DNA from: Macrocystis pyrifera
Taxonomy: Eukaryota; Sar; Phaeophyceae; Laminariales; Laminariaceae
Assembly: GCA_031763025.1 (NCBI GenBank)
Contig: JASSKH010000014.1
Location: forward strand, 10,716,563-10,780,562
DNA: 64,000 nt
Direction: 5' to 3'
Made by a program: the position numbers and the translations under genes. The stretch's first letter is position 1, and every line of letters begins with the position of its first letter. Shown in pieces: positions 12,001 through 20,560 of this stretch. The notes below the pieces were generated by a model. The model searched no databases. It was not told the origin of the DNA and saw only the letters and a list, made by a program, of their open reading frames with translations.

Positions 12001-15000
12001 TTGGTCCAATTTACTATGGTCCCCCGTAATAGTGTGATGCTTCGATATATTTGTACTTTTGAAGGTCGAAAAAAAAAAAAAAGGAGCTTTGCTGTGAGAT
12101 GAAGGGTTTTGCCGAATCTCATTTTTCGCGAGCTGAGTGGAATGCTTCGGTTGCGCGTATTACGGAGGACCAACTGTTGTCGATAACAATAGGTAAATGT
12201 ATACAATTTTGTGTGTACCGTAGGTCTTATTTGCTGTGGTCCCCCGTATTAGAATGTTACACAAGCCATCCATCCTTCAGGCTTTTTTGAGCCATTTCAA
12301 GTCCCCCCCCCCCGCCCTGATTTCATGCATTTCGTGCCAAAAATTGAAAAATTGCATACTCTACACCGGACTGGGCCAAACATTATTCGAATCTCAATCT
12401 CGTTGGCGAAATCGCTCTTGAAATAGAATCTACCCGGTGTATGGTATCCCGCGTATCGGTATGCGGAAAAAACACAAAGTCAAATTGTGCAAAACATTTG
12501 CCATGAACTTGATAGGCCGAAGCCTACTACCCTTGATTCTCATTCGGAAACCCTTCGTATGTCCCATGCATCATCCCAACCCATCTCATATCATACCTCA
12601 TCCCATGAAATCCCATCCCATCCAATCCCGTCCCATCCCGTCCCATCTCATGCTATCCCACCTCACCGCCCCATCCCACCTCATTACACAACATTCCATA
12701 CGTTGAACAGGTCACGATCTATCTGTCTACTGTAGATCATCTAGATCCTAACCTGCCGTTACGAGATGCTGTGCAGGATCTGTAAAGTACATATCCCACC
12801 CAGGAAACCTGTCCTAGATCATGCAGATTTTTCGGCTCCCGTCCGGCAACGTGAGCTAGATCATACAGATCAGTGATATATCTACCTGCCCTGATAGGTT
12901 TACTAGATGATGAAGTGCAAATGATCTGTCGAGGATCTGTCTGTGGTGTGAAAAAGAATCAGTTTATATCCCTTTTCGCTGTACGGTGGAAAAAAGTTGT
13001 CCCAAACTAAATTCCGAGTAGCACATATTTCCCAAACAAATGGTTGCACCGTAAGCGGAAGCCACGACATACCGGTATTTACACACGGAAAATGCGCGGG
13101 CGAAACGCGGTGAAAGGAAAGGGAAGACTAAAATATGTGCCCACCAGATGCTTGGCTCGAATTTTGAGCGATTTTCATCAACGTAATATTCGCTAGTTTT
13201 AGTTTTAGTTTTTGGTCTCGTGCCTTTGGATGCTCCGCGTTTCAGGAAGAAAGTAATATCATCGCGTTCGCATCCGCAGGTCGGTATACACGACAGTCGT
13301 TAACTCGTTTTTCGCTCGTTCTTGGTTTTGGTTTTGTGCCGTTCTTGTTATTGACAAATAAGAAACACTACCGGGACGTATTTCGATCTTTTTTGTACCG
13401 TTTTTGGTCTTGACCCCTTTAGTACCGCAGTCTCTTTAGATCAGTTTTGGGGACAAATTTGTTGGAATTAGAGTGGCCTGTACCCAAAACGGGACTGCAG
13501 TTCTAAAAGGGCTAACAATGTATGCCATATTCACACTTGGTTCGATCGTTTTATTTGTTTTTTGATTTTGTACCGTTTTTTGGTATTTATATTGGATTAA
13601 CACTTTTTATACTCGTTTTATTTTTGGTCTTGTGCCCTGTATGTTTTTTGGTCTTGTGCTGGTTTCGGTCTTAACAATGGGTCAACACGTCTTCCGTCCG
13701 TTTCTGTTCAGTTTTTTGGTCTCTGCCGTCTTTGATCTCAACAATATATATAACATAATATATATATGTATTTCACGCTCTTGTTTTCCTCTATTGCCCC
13801 GTTTTTGTCTCACAATTTATTAACATATCTTTCGGTTCTGTTTTGGGTGGTGTTGTGCCGTTTTTTGTCCTTAACAGCCCACATTCTTCGATCGTTTTTT
13901 ATTCTAGTCATGCGCCGCTTTTGGTCTTAACGCATGCTTTCGCTCGTTGTTGCTTTTGGCCTGGTGCCTCTTGTCGTCGTGTTTCAGGAAGGAAGCGATA
14001 TCATCACGTTCGAGACTCTCAGCCCATCCTGGAACGAGGCACTGCACGCGTGGACGTTGAACTTCAACGGTCGCGTCAAGATACCCTCCAAGAAGAATTT
14101 CCTTGTTTCGCCAGAAAAGGTCCGTGGCTCCTTTACCTCCCCTTTCCTTTCCTGTATGGTGCTGACCTATCCTGGTCTATCCTATCCTCTTTCACCTCGC
14201 GCGCGTGTTTTTTTTTTTCGTCTATGCTGTCCTTTCTGTTCCCCTGCTTTCTTATCCCACCATTTTTTTTTTCTTATCCTTTGTTTTACGTTGCTGTTGT
14301 TGTTCTCACATGAACTCATCGCCAAAAGTCTCGTCCATAATATTGTATTGTGTATAGTGATGCCTTCTTATCCTGTCTTGCCTCTTTCTCAAGTTGTTTT
14401 CCCGTCCGTGGAAGTGGTGCCAGGTTAACGTTGACTCGTGTTGAAACTGTGTCGTGTGATGTGTGGGATTGAAGTTGCGTTGTGTTGAACACTGTTCCGC
14501 GCTCTTTTCCTTCGTGTCCACGTCGAGTCCGCGGTCTTGTTGTGTCGTGTGCCAGCACGTCCATGGACGACAATTTTTCCACCCTCTTTGAACCCCTTTA
14601 GAAGGATGCTGCTCGAAAAAAGATGAGTTTAGCGCGCCAACCGTCCACGACCAAAGTGAGCCCTCGGCAGTAGGAGTAGGGTCACGCTGCGCCCGTGTCG
14701 TAGGTCGTGAGACTCCCTTGCTTTCAACCATAGTAAATTGGACACCAACCCCCCGATCATGCGGTGGCCGACGGTGTAATTTTATTCACTTTTTCTTACC
14801 GTCATATTTCCCCCCTGAAGTCCTGAGAGGGTTGAGCTACAATAGCAACGGGGCGAGCGGTCTAGACATGCGTATGCTGGCACGGCCTCTGCAGCACCGT
14901 TGTGTTCTACAGCCGAGTATGGGTTCACACACGACGTCACGTGTGGACTGAAGAGTACGACGCGAGAAATTTGTCGTCTCCTGGCCTCTTTTGCTCGTGT

Positions 15001-15209
15001 TTGTCGTCTCCCGGCCTCATTCGTTCGTGTTCAACTATTTATAGGGCAACCTTGTGATGGAACAAGACTTCGGCGAGGGGACGGTGCACCTGCGCCACGG
15101 AAAGATGAGCAAGAGCCGCTTCTCCGTCGACTTCCGGCACCCCGTCAGCCCGGTCGTTGCTCTCGGGGTCTGCTGCAGCACCTTCGCCAACAAAATGGCG
15201 GTCACTTGA
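1..15209 (+). CDS. PDZ-Tubby domain protein (5' partial, 11 exons)
   Basis: Coding exons are 1-28, 2432-2531, 3676-3769, 5101-5179, 7635-7746, 8477-8553, 9476-9633, 10215-10407, 11691-11819, 13988-14119 and 15045-15209 (stop TGA). They join without a stop and give about 422 codons from base 2. Every intron is GT-AG and every splice phase agrees. The N-terminal part is a PDZ domain: exon 1 end plus exon 2 read WLVLRCPLAGPAQACGL then CVGDVLVAVGGDRVKG, and exon 3 supplies the last strand, REACRERGQIRLTFTAG. A linker (exon 4) leads into a Tubby C-terminal domain: GCMIPNLLGTEFRQLDH, ELSAVVYGVNVMG, SPSWNEALHAWTLNFNGRV and, at the C-terminus, FRHPVSPVVALGVCCSTFANK. Tubby domains normally bind PI(4,5)P2 at the plasma membrane through a K-x-R pair in the GKLRSN segment. 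Here that segment is GCMIPN, so the pair is missing. A PDZ fused to Tubby is unusual. The start codon lies upstream of the window. Confidence 0.85.
548..653. mobile_element. MITE copy (TTACGGGGG family)
   Basis: Complete element: inverted ends TTACGGGGGACCACAGT and its complement, inner TTGTTAGTAAAAATAGG, flanked by TA. Confidence 0.85.
723..920. mobile_element. Degenerate MITE copies
   Basis: Two eroded relatives carrying ACCAAATATGCCTGGTAAAA, GTATGCGTTTTTGTGTG and GGGGGAACGTGATGATCAGG. The ends are mutated. Confidence 0.55.
925..1029. mobile_element. MITE copy (TTACGGGGG family)
   Basis: Complete 105-bp element with near-perfect inverted ends, flanked by TA on both sides. Confidence 0.88.
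2165..2410. repeat. Minisatellite, GATGTTCTGATGTTGACGTT-type
   Basis: Degenerate tandem units of about 24-30 bp built from GATGTT and GACGTTGGGAT, ending just before the exon 2 acceptor. The apparent minus-strand His/Asn/Ser-rich reading frames here are repeat translations. Confidence 0.8.
2432..2531 (+). CDS. PDZ-Tubby gene, exon 2 (PDZ core)
   Basis: Thirty-three codons plus one base. ACGLICVGDVLVAVGGDRV matches the PDZ motif GLxxGDxLxxVxGxxV, followed by KGLTFPTIL, the start of the alpha-B helix. The acceptor is GTGTCCAG and the donor GTGAGT. A stop downstream in the same frame confirms the exon end. Confidence 0.8.
2542..2759. mobile_element. MITE interrupted by a second MITE
   Basis: The outer copy starts TCACGGGGGGTTCATAGT and ends ACTATGTCCCCCCGTAA. 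It is split at its internal GTTA by the inner copy at 2582-2687. Confidence 0.8.
2582..2687. mobile_element. MITE copy nested in another MITE
   Basis: Complete element (TTACGGAGGGCCATAGT to ACTATGGTCCCCCGTAA) sitting at a TA of the outer copy. Confidence 0.82.
3137..3251. mobile_element. Degenerate MITE copy
   Basis: Starts TTTCGGGCGACCATAGT and ends TATGGTTCCCCGTAG. Internal ACACAAAAACC and CTATTTTTACGGACAATATT are retained. Confidence 0.7.
3398..3502. mobile_element. MITE copy (TTACGGGGG family)
   Basis: Complete 105-bp copy, almost identical to the one at 925-1029, inserted in the minisatellite. Confidence 0.88.
3676..3769 (+). CDS. PDZ-Tubby gene, exon 3 (PDZ C-terminal strand)
   Basis: Phase 1 in, phase 2 out. 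The peptide RVVREACRERGQIRLTFTAG is the alpha-B helix and last beta-strand of a PDZ fold; an acidic linker (GTGEENKPRADD) follows. The acceptor is GGTGCAG and the donor GTGATA. Confidence 0.78.
3945..4090 (+). repeat. 150-bp dispersed repeat, copy 1
   Basis: Shares GGGGTCACA...GTAGGCTC...GTGCC...GCGAGAAGA...CCCTTTCTTCCCTCGTCGA with copies near 37148, 48712 and, inverted, 55290 and 61855. Confidence 0.65.
4137..4221 (-). other. tRNA-like (Pol III box) sequence, probably a pseudogene or SINE head
   Basis: On the minus strand an A-box-like TGGGTCAGTGG and a B-box-like GAGTTCAAATCC lie about 45 bp apart, with a perfect 5-bp stem CTCGA/TCGAG around an AAGCTGC loop. Position 33 is A instead of U, and no clean acceptor stem follows the T arm. 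A functional tRNA is therefore unlikely; a tRNA-derived repeat fits better. Confidence 0.35.
4545..5010. repeat. GATC-rich dispersed repeat, interrupted by a MITE
   Basis: Member of a family of about 250 bp full of AGATCATCTAGATC words, with TTTCCTGGGTTGGAT and GTACTAT landmarks. It is split at CTA/GATGATG by the MITE at 4755-4859. Confidence 0.7.
4755..4859. mobile_element. MITE copy inside GATC-rich repeat
   Basis: Complete element with TA duplicated on both sides (GATCTA ... TAGATG). Confidence 0.88.
5101..5179 (+). CDS. PDZ-Tubby gene, exon 4 (linker)
   Basis: The acceptor TTGGACAG is the only one that restores the phase left by exon 3. The peptide is SEMLEARWFIHQQKARYYR followed by PPPPSEDM. 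It ends in phase 0 at GTGAGA. I recognise no domain; it is a helical then proline-rich linker. Confidence 0.65.
5238..5343. mobile_element. MITE copy (TTACGGGGG family)
   Basis: Starts TTTCGGGGGACCATAGT and ends TATGGACCCCCGTAA. It lies 58 bp after the exon 4 donor. Confidence 0.85.
5350..7400 (+). other. Intron 4 of PDZ-Tubby gene, middle part
   Basis: 5350-5570 is GTTGTTGCTGTGCTG-type low-complexity DNA. 5580-7130 shows no gene or repeat I recognise. 7135-7245 resembles 44335-44460 (shared CTCGCGTG, CCCGAATCT, GGAATCTCC/GGAGTCTCC), and a TATTAATA scar sits within it at 7233. Confidence 0.45.
7400..7650 (+). repeat. Tandem copies of the exon 5 splice-acceptor region
   Basis: The junction GGCAG/GTGTATTGCTCGTTGG recurs as GGCAGGTGTACT (about 7424), GGCAGGTGCAATGTTCGTTGG (7476) and GGCAGGTGTAATGCTCGTTGG (7556). 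The copies are separated by CTATCTCACTGCCACT and AGCGAGAGATAGCAAG. Spacing is about 55-80 bp; only the last copy continues into the exon. Confidence 0.85.
7635..7746 (+). CDS. PDZ-Tubby gene, exon 5 (Tubby domain start)
   Basis: VYCSLERHRGEHVTSF and GEFLLACSMES match the first two strands of the Tubby domain (v-C-x-x-x-R...F-L-L-a). The acceptor GGCAG is the last of four tandem near-copies of the same junction. Donor GTGCGC, phase 1. Confidence 0.75.
7795..8450. repeat. About 20-bp minisatellite in intron 5
   Basis: More than 25 degenerate units of the type CGTTCGTTTATGGACACCG. The array ends about 25 bp before the exon 6 acceptor. Intron 6 (8554-9475) has no repeat apart from a MITE and a hairpin. 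Confidence 0.8.
8477..8553 (+). CDS. PDZ-Tubby gene, exon 6
   Basis: Reads GPMLFHTLQDTHLRELKD then IPTASDSA and joins seamlessly to VYLG of exon 7, where Tubby proteins have the isldaxdlsrxsxxYxG segment. The usual basic KRKKSK patch is absent. The acceptor is TTTTTGCAG and the donor GTGAGG. Confidence 0.72.
9152..9258. mobile_element. MITE copy (TTACGGGGG family)
   Basis: Starts TTACGGGGGGGTCCATAG and ends TATGGTTCCCCGTATT, preceded by TA. Confidence 0.83.
9271..9350. repeat. Hairpin element (CAGTCCCGTTTTGGGG family)
   Basis: Palindromic element of about 85 bp: GTCCCGTTTTTTGGG, central AGTCAAATTCTAAGTGG, and GTCCGCAAAACGGGAC. Confidence 0.65.
9476..9633 (+). CDS. PDZ-Tubby gene, exon 7 (Tubby core)
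   Basis: VYLGCMIPNLLGTEFRQLDH corresponds to Tubby YxGKLRSNxxGTxFxxYD, and ELSAVVYGVNVMG to ELaaVxYexNvxG. The lysine and arginine of GKLRS, which contact phosphoinositide in mouse Tubby, are Cys and Ile here. Donor GTGAGC, phase 2. Confidence 0.85.
9752..9902. repeat. (CTC)n tract followed by poly-C
   Basis: 9752-9855 is an imperfect CTC triplet run and 9875-9901 is nearly pure C. Both are within intron 7. The Ser, Leu and Arg homopolymer frames here are not genes. Confidence 0.9.
10215..10407 (+). CDS. PDZ-Tubby gene, exon 8
   Basis: RVPNSMKVLLRRPV matches the Tubby GPRKMxVxxP strand. A variable loop rich in Gly, Glu and Asp follows, then DEPIIKRWEDAK, equivalent to the LLxRWxxK helix. 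Acceptor CCGCGCAG; donor GTAAGC; phase 0 out. Confidence 0.78.
10752..10922. mobile_element. TIR element of about 165 bp, copy 1
   Basis: Ends GTCTCTCTGTGGTG and CACTGTAGAGAGAC are inverted. Internal GCCGGCTGCCCGCT, GGCACAG/GACACAG and TTATTGGCTGGCGC are shared with the copy at 17408-17573. Confidence 0.7.
11340..11540 (+). repeat. Two decayed copies of the exon 9 acceptor region
   Basis: GCGGCAG/AATCGAAATAAGCAGG at 11361 and GGGGCAG/AAGCAGCACAAGTCAACG at 11488 mirror the true junction CCGACAG/AACCAGCACAAGCCGACG at 11691. The second copy continues through CCGTCGTCCCTCCTGAAGTC, which mirrors CCATCTTCCCCCCTCAAGTC. Confidence 0.75.
11691..11819 (+). CDS. PDZ-Tubby gene, exon 9 (insert in Tubby domain)
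   Basis: Forty-three codons, phase 0 on both sides, so it could be skipped without a frameshift. FFKGAFDSDEQEELREQQHY is charged and probably helical. It lies between the RWxxK helix and the W-N-E strand, where animal Tubby proteins are short. Two decayed copies of the exon start lie upstream at 11361 and 11488. Confidence 0.65.
11916..12029. mobile_element. MITE copy (TTACGGGGG family)
   Basis: TTGCGGGGGACCATATT to TATGGTCCCCCGTAA, TA on both sides, in intron 9. Confidence 0.85.
12160..12249. mobile_element. MITE copy, shortened
   Basis: TTACGGAGGACC to GTGGTCCCCCGTATT with about 15 bp of the usual interior missing. Confidence 0.75.
12580..12690. repeat. CATCC pentanucleotide tract
   Basis: Imperfect CATCCCATCCCGTCCCAT run in intron 9. 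Confidence 0.8.
12707..12950. repeat. GATC-rich dispersed repeat copy
   Basis: Starts GGTCACGATCTATCTGTC, carries ACCCAGGAAACCTGTCCTAG and ends near GAGGATCTGTCTG. This is a useful uninterrupted reference copy. Confidence 0.75.
13225..13987 (+). repeat. Decayed copy of exon 10 start plus degenerate intron repeats
   Basis: CGTTTCAG/GAAGAAAGTAATATCATCG at 13246 mirrors the true junction TGTTTCAG/GAAGGAAGCGATATCATCA at 13988. Between them lie repeated TTTTTGGTCTTGTGCCGT words and a hairpin element at about 13415-13520. Confidence 0.7.
13415..13520. repeat. Hairpin element (CAGTCCCGTTTTGGGG family)
   Basis: TTTTGGGGACAAATTTG, GGAATTAGAGTGG and ACCCAAAACGGGACTGCAG form the two arms and centre. 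Confidence 0.6.
13988..14119 (+). CDS. PDZ-Tubby gene, exon 10 (Tubby signature)
   Basis: TFETLSPSWNEALHAWTLNF then NGRVKIPSKKNFLV is a near-perfect match to the Tubby signature KxPxWNexxxxYvLNFxGRVxxxSvKNFql. Phase 0 both sides; acceptor TTTCAG; donor GTCCGT. A decayed copy of its 5' end lies at 13246. Confidence 0.9.
14120..15044 (+). other. Intron 10 of PDZ-Tubby gene: no recognised feature
   Basis: T-rich then mixed sequence. A short stretch, TTCTTACCGTCATATTTCCC at 14793, weakly resembles the start of exon 9. Nothing else is supported. Confidence 0.5.
15045..15209 (+). CDS. PDZ-Tubby gene, exon 11 (C-terminus)
   Basis: Carries the terminal Tubby strands: NLVMEQDFGEGTVHLRHGK, then FSVDFRHPVSPVVALGVCC, then STFANKMAVT and TGA. 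The family ends in the same way, with a hydrophobic helix and a F-x-x-K-x-A tail. Confidence 0.88.
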   Translation, partial: GNLVMEQDFGEGTVHLRHGKMSKSRFSVDFRHPVSPVVALGVCCSTFANKMAVT

Positions 15210-15659
15210 TTTTTTTGATATGGTATATGCGTTGGCTTTGACCTGACTTGACTTGACCGACAGACGGGAGGAGAGCTTGCTTGAAATCAAGCACTTGGTT
15301 TTGATTTGATGTGATGGAGTGTTTGGTTGACTTTTGGGATGGTTATTTCGTGGTTCGTGACTTTTCGTTTTTACCAAATGCTGATTTTTATTTTGCTTTG
15401 GGTTAATTTGTTGGCTGCATGCTCGATTTGGCGTGAGGTTGTTGGTTTTTCATCGTCGACTCTTGCGGTTGGTTAGTTTCGGTTGACTTATTTTTTCTTT
15501 TACCAATGCTAACTCGATTTCGGTGTGATGTGCTGGCTTCACGTACTTTTATATGTTGGCAACTTGTTGACTACGGGTCGTTTTTTGTTGTTGGACGTGT
15601 GACCCAAAACGCCAACTTTTCAGCGTGTTCTGTTGCTGTGATTTTGGCTTCGAGCCTCG

Positions 15660-15955
15660 GCGTGGGTGCTGCTGAGCATGCTGTCGAGATTGTCACCGGG
15701 CGTTGTCGCGATTAACTTCGAACATTGTCGGGTGTACCGCTGACCGTTATCGGAATTGCCCCCCTGAGCGTTGTCGGGATTGCCAATGGTTGTTGATGGG
15801 ATGACCAGTGATCGTGGTGGGGATTGCCTGTGGTCGTTGTCGGGATTGTCTGTGGGCGTTGTCGTGATTGCCAATGGCCGTCATCGAGATTGCTACTGGC
15901 TGTTGTCGGGATTACCATTGGGTGTTGTTGAGGTTGGCACTGAGCATTGTCCTTC
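15660..15955. repeat. About 24-bp minisatellite
   Basis: Twelve or so units of the type GTTGTCGGGATTGCCAATGG. Confidence 0.8.
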
Positions 15956-17049
15956 ATCTTTCTCCTTCCCTCTCGCGGGGCGGATTGCTTGTACGAAGAA
16001 GGCACCTGCTTGAGTTAGCTGCGCTTGCTCTGTTATTTTTTGTTTCGCGCCAGGGAGGGAAGGAGGGAGGGAGGAGGAGGGAGGGGGTTGGTTTGCGGAC
16101 CGTTTTTCTTTGTCGAGGGCGCCCATTGCTTGCGCCTCCGCCTGTGTTTGTATATTTTGTTTCGTTTTTGAGAGGAGTGTTAACATGCGCTGCGCGACCA
16201 AGAGTTGCATCTCACAATCTCCGCTGAGGGGCATCGCCACCCACGATTCTCGCGATTTTTGCGAGCGATTCTGATTGCCTCAGATTTCACCCCATGTTTT
16301 TTATCTCAGCAAACGTTCTTCGACTATTCTGCTATTCTGCCAGTTTGGAGGAGGCAGTTTCTGGTAGTGTTGACAATTGCCGCAGCTTCGATATAATGGC
16401 TGAAAAGCGCACATCAACTTCCTGGTACAGCGTCATTCCGGGAAAATTCCCAGGCGGTATCGTGGTCGGGGTTGGGTTTTTTCCAGTCAAGTACCAGGTA
16501 TATTTCAACTATTTGGCCGAAGCTAGGCCAAGATGTATCTCCGTCACGTGCACGGGGGGGGGAAGGGGGGGAGGGGTGTACTCATGTGAGCCGTAGTCGT
16601 ATTACCATAGACTCTCGCATCCCTACACTGCCGGGACGGAGCACGTCGGGTTTTCGACAACCAAGCAGACATTGCTTGCGCGAAGCGCCGTGAGGTGTTG
16701 AGCAAGTCGCATCAAGGGTGAGCTGCATTCTACTAAGAAGCGCTTGCTAGACGGATTTGATGGATGCCAGTTTCGGGCCATACTGTAGTTGAGTTGTTTT
16801 CTGGTGTGCCGGCTTCCAGAGACAGCCAGAGACAGCAATGGGTATAGGGGAGGGGGGTTGGCGTACTCATTCGTGCAGGGGGAGCGCGTATGTATGCGTT
16901 AGTAGATATCGCGTCGACTATGATGGGCCCCGAAGAACACATCATGCAGTAGCTGCGCAAATCACAGCTTACATGCGCTGTTTCACTCACGCATGATTGC
17001 GGTATTTTTTTACAACCCCGTTGAGGCTTGAAAGGGGAGAACTTGCAAA

Positions 17050-17310
17050 CATTGGTCAGATCATGATCTAGATCATCTATCTGCTGTAGTTCCGCTCCTG
17101 CCGTTGTGAGGGGTTGTGGAGGATCTGCCTTACAGGTCAGGTCCAATCCAGGAACCATGTGCTATTAATAGATCCCGCAGATTGTACGAGTCCCGCCTGG
17201 CGCTACGAGCTACTGTAGGTCATATGTGCAAGGTCGAGAATACTTATGCCTTGGAAGACGTAGAGAATCAAGTGGGAATGATCGATCTGATCTGTGCGAG
17301 GTTGCAAATT
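17050..17310. repeat. GATC-rich dispersed repeat copy with TATTAATA scar
   Basis: Same order as 12707-12950, but the site CCTAGATCATGCAGATT reads GCTATTAATAGATCCCGCAG, a 6-bp gain at TA. Confidence 0.75.
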
Positions 17311-17407
17311 ATCGCGAACGAGTAACAACTACGGTATCGGCGACATATGGCAGGCCGGGTTGCTAGAGCAGGGGGTAGGGGACATGTGTCCGACATGGTG
17401 AACCTAG

Positions 17408-17573
17408 GGAGACACATCAGTGGTCCCTCTGTAGTGCCGATTGCCCGCTATAGTGCCTGTAAAATCGCTTGGCACAGACGGGATTCACCAGTGTAGTGGT
17501 GTGAGGAATAGTACCAGTTGTCGCAATGTGCCGGTATTGTTGGCTGGCGCTTACCGGCACTACAGAGGGACTG
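17408..17573. mobile_element. TIR element of about 165 bp, copy 2
   Basis: Inverted ends GTCCCTCTGTAGTGCCG and CGGCACTACAGAGGGAC with about 130 bp between. The better preserved of the two copies. Confidence 0.75.
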
Positions 17574-17654
17574 CTACGGTACCCGTATAATTGCTGTACG
17601 CGCTTCCCCTAGACGGTTTTGTTGCAAACGTTTCACGCCTCCGACAGATAATCG

Positions 17655-17880
17655 ATCCCACAGTATATGATATGGATCTTTCAGGGCAGATAAATGTTTC
17701 TGATCTGTATGACCTTGCTCCTGTTGCCAACCCGGAGCCGTTTATTGAATCTGCATGATCTCCAGGAAGGGTTTCCTGGTTTGGGTCTGCACTATGCAGA
17801 TAAAGTACAGCATCTCATGACGGCAGCCTAGGATCTAGATGATCTATCTAGAGATGACCTAGATCGTGACCTGCCCCATT
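17655..17880. repeat. GATC-rich dispersed repeat, inverted copy
   Basis: Reverse complement of 12707-12950; landmarks GTTGCCAACCCGGAGCC, GGTTTCCTGG and GATCTAGATGATCTATC. Confidence 0.75.
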
Positions 17881-19469
17881 GTTGTAAAACGTTTCGTTGT
17901 TACGTGCGCTTTTCCGGGGGTCCCGAGAGGGTTTTATAGAGGAATTGCACCGCACAATGACAGTTACAACCAACCGCCCACATCCAAGGCGATGCATTGG
18001 CTAGAATCGTTTTCAGCATCGTTTGCACACAGCAATAATAGCAGCAGCCGCCGTTTTTGCACGACTGTTGTTTTTTTTCACGTGGCGTGGTGGATGGGGA
18101 TGGGGTGTGTGGATTTTTTTTTTTGTGTGGACGAGTGGTCCATTGCGGGTCATTTGTTGCTGGTCGTGTTAGGACAGAGTGCGGTGCAGACTGCCTGCTA
18201 GTGAAAAGGGCCGTGGTTGAGGCAGCTGTGGAGTTGCTGCGGTTTTGCTTTTTGTGCCGCGCTCGGAGTCATTGTCGGGCGCTGTAGACGCTGCCATGCT
18301 GGCGGAGAGCGTACCACGAGAGTATGTGCTACCCCTTTCGCGGTGAAAATAGTCCCTGTTTGGGCTGTTGACATGCATATGAAACGTATCTTATACTCTC
18401 GGGCACAGTGGTACACGGGATACTGATGTGTTTGGTCGCGTCGAAGCCTATTTTGGCCTTACGATACTGGTTATAGTGTAGGGCCGGTCCGCGCTAAGCT
18501 GCCAAAGCATCGTCTCCCAGCACCTTCGACTACCACGAAGGTATTCATATATATATACGACGCTGCACGCAGGCTACAAGCAGGAAGGGGCGTAGACAGC
18601 AGCAGCAGATAGATTTACTGTAGTAACTTCGTATAATGGGTACCGTTATTGGTGTTGGACAGGCGGACCCCGGACCCCGAATTTGTATTGGGTACGACTG
18701 TTGGTGAGACACAGGTGGACCCCGAACCCCGCCCAGACCATTGCTTGGGTGTGTCGTGTGTAGATCGAGTTAGACCATTCATCCATACATCCGACATCCC
18801 GTTATTTTTGTGTTTTAAGCTGAAAGAACGGGAGAGGAAAATATGAGAGGAGGAAATAACACGGGAGGGTTGGCCCATTGACCCGTTTTTTTATTTTTTG
18901 TAGGGCAAAGCCTTCTTTGCGGCCCTTGGCCGGCAAATTGGGCAGCCACTTGTACATTATTTCATGTTTCTTTTTAAGGTTTTCGTCTCCGGACCAAAGC
19001 CTCAAATACCAAAAATGGCTACAAGGATGGTAGACACTTTGTTTCAGAAACGGCGCAATCAACCAATGCTGCCAATGCGGTGTGCGTGTGAAAGGCGCAA
19101 AAATGCCGCTATCCAACGTGGACGGCGGGATAATGCGGCGTAACTATCGTAATGAACAGTGAGCAGCCTACACAGCGGACGCCAAACGCCATTCCGCCTA
19201 TCGGGGTCCGTCGCAGAATGAAAGATGCCGGATTCGCTGCTGTAGGTGTCTCGGGTTTGCAGTGCGAAGAGAGTAAGCCGTCGCTGAACGGAGGCAAATG
19301 CTCCTTCCGGCAAGTCTCTGAAAAAACACGGCAAGAACGCCTATAACAGCATCCGCCACGCACACTCAACTCGACTACGAGACGAATAAGAAACACAGGT
19401 AGAATCATACGTTTAGACCAACTATGATAGGAATTTTTTCAGATAATCTCACAACTGTTTTTGTTTTTT

Positions 19470-19880
19470 GCCGAAAACCGGCGATTTACTCGACGGGACT
19501 GTCAAAATCACCGGTAGACTCTTCAGGATGCTCCCTTAGTTTTCCTAGAGCTTTCTCGAGCAGTTTTCCGTTTCTCCAGAGTCGTAGTTGGACTGTTCGT
19601 CCTTATTTCCAGTTCTGAGGACATCATGATTTTTCATCAACAATCTTCAAAGATCCATTATTTCTGGCCCCAGTTCTGACCAACAGCCTTATTTCGGACC
19701 CTCCAGATAAAACTCATTGGCTGCTCCAAAAATGAAACCAGGACTGACTCTGGAGAAACGGGAAACTGTTCCTGAAAGCTCGCGAAAAAGTCCGGGGAGC
19801 ATTTTGAGGAGTTTATCGGTGTTTTTGGCTTCCCGCGGAGTAAAACGCCTATATTCGGCCTCAAAACCCAGTTCTGAGCT
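19470..19880. repeat. Foldback: inverted repeat with arms of about 130 bp
   Basis: The left arm (19470-19600) has CGATTTACTCGACGGGA, GACTCTTCAGGATGCTCCC and CCGTTTCTCCAGAGTC. The right arm (19738-19868) is its diverged reverse complement, starting GACTCTGGAGAAACGGG. The spacer is about 135 bp. Confidence 0.75.
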
Positions 19881-20099
19881 CAGAAATAATTTCCTATATT
19901 AGTCGGTCTTAGCCCATAAACCCCGAACCCCGGCGAGAAAACTAATGCACAAATTGTGGGAAAAAAGGCATTATGCGTTTTTGTGTACCTTGCGTCATAA
20001 GTATGACCCCATGGGGACATGGGTTTAGATCACACGCTATGGCGTTACGAGTAATGGTGTCAAACCAACCTTATATTGTATACCCCTACGTACCTGCTC

Positions 20100-20560
20100 C
20101 ATAAAAAAAACCATCCCGCCGGACAGGGGTTTCCACCCAACACGCGGGCGTTACTCGTGCTACACCGACTGAATGCGTGTGGCCTCCACGACGAACATCA
20201 CTCCTCAGGGCGGGCATTTCAATTCCACACTTGATACTTGTGCCAAACTTGTGATTGGCACGGCACAAATCATTCCACAGGACGGGGGATTTCATCACCA
20301 CATGATTGAGCGTTACTCGTCTCCAGAGCAGTCCCCGGAGTGTGCCGGGTGCGCTGCGCAACAGCCACCAGTCCATTTGGCACTCGTGCCGAACCTGCAT
20401 GTAACTTAGACAGCACATATCATTCCATAGGACAGGGTTTCCTTCACCACTTGATTGAGCGTTACTCGTGTCCCAAGTAATCCCCGGGGTGTGCCGGGTG
20501 GGCTGCGCAACAACAGTCAGTCCACAGCACAGGGGTTTCCATTCCATACTCTAGGCATTA
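20100..20560. repeat. Tandem array, unit about 170 bp
   Basis: About 2.5 copies marked by GAGCGTTACTCGTGTC, CCCCGGAGTGTGCCGGG, GCTGCGCAACA and CAGGGGTTTCC. Confidence 0.7.
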
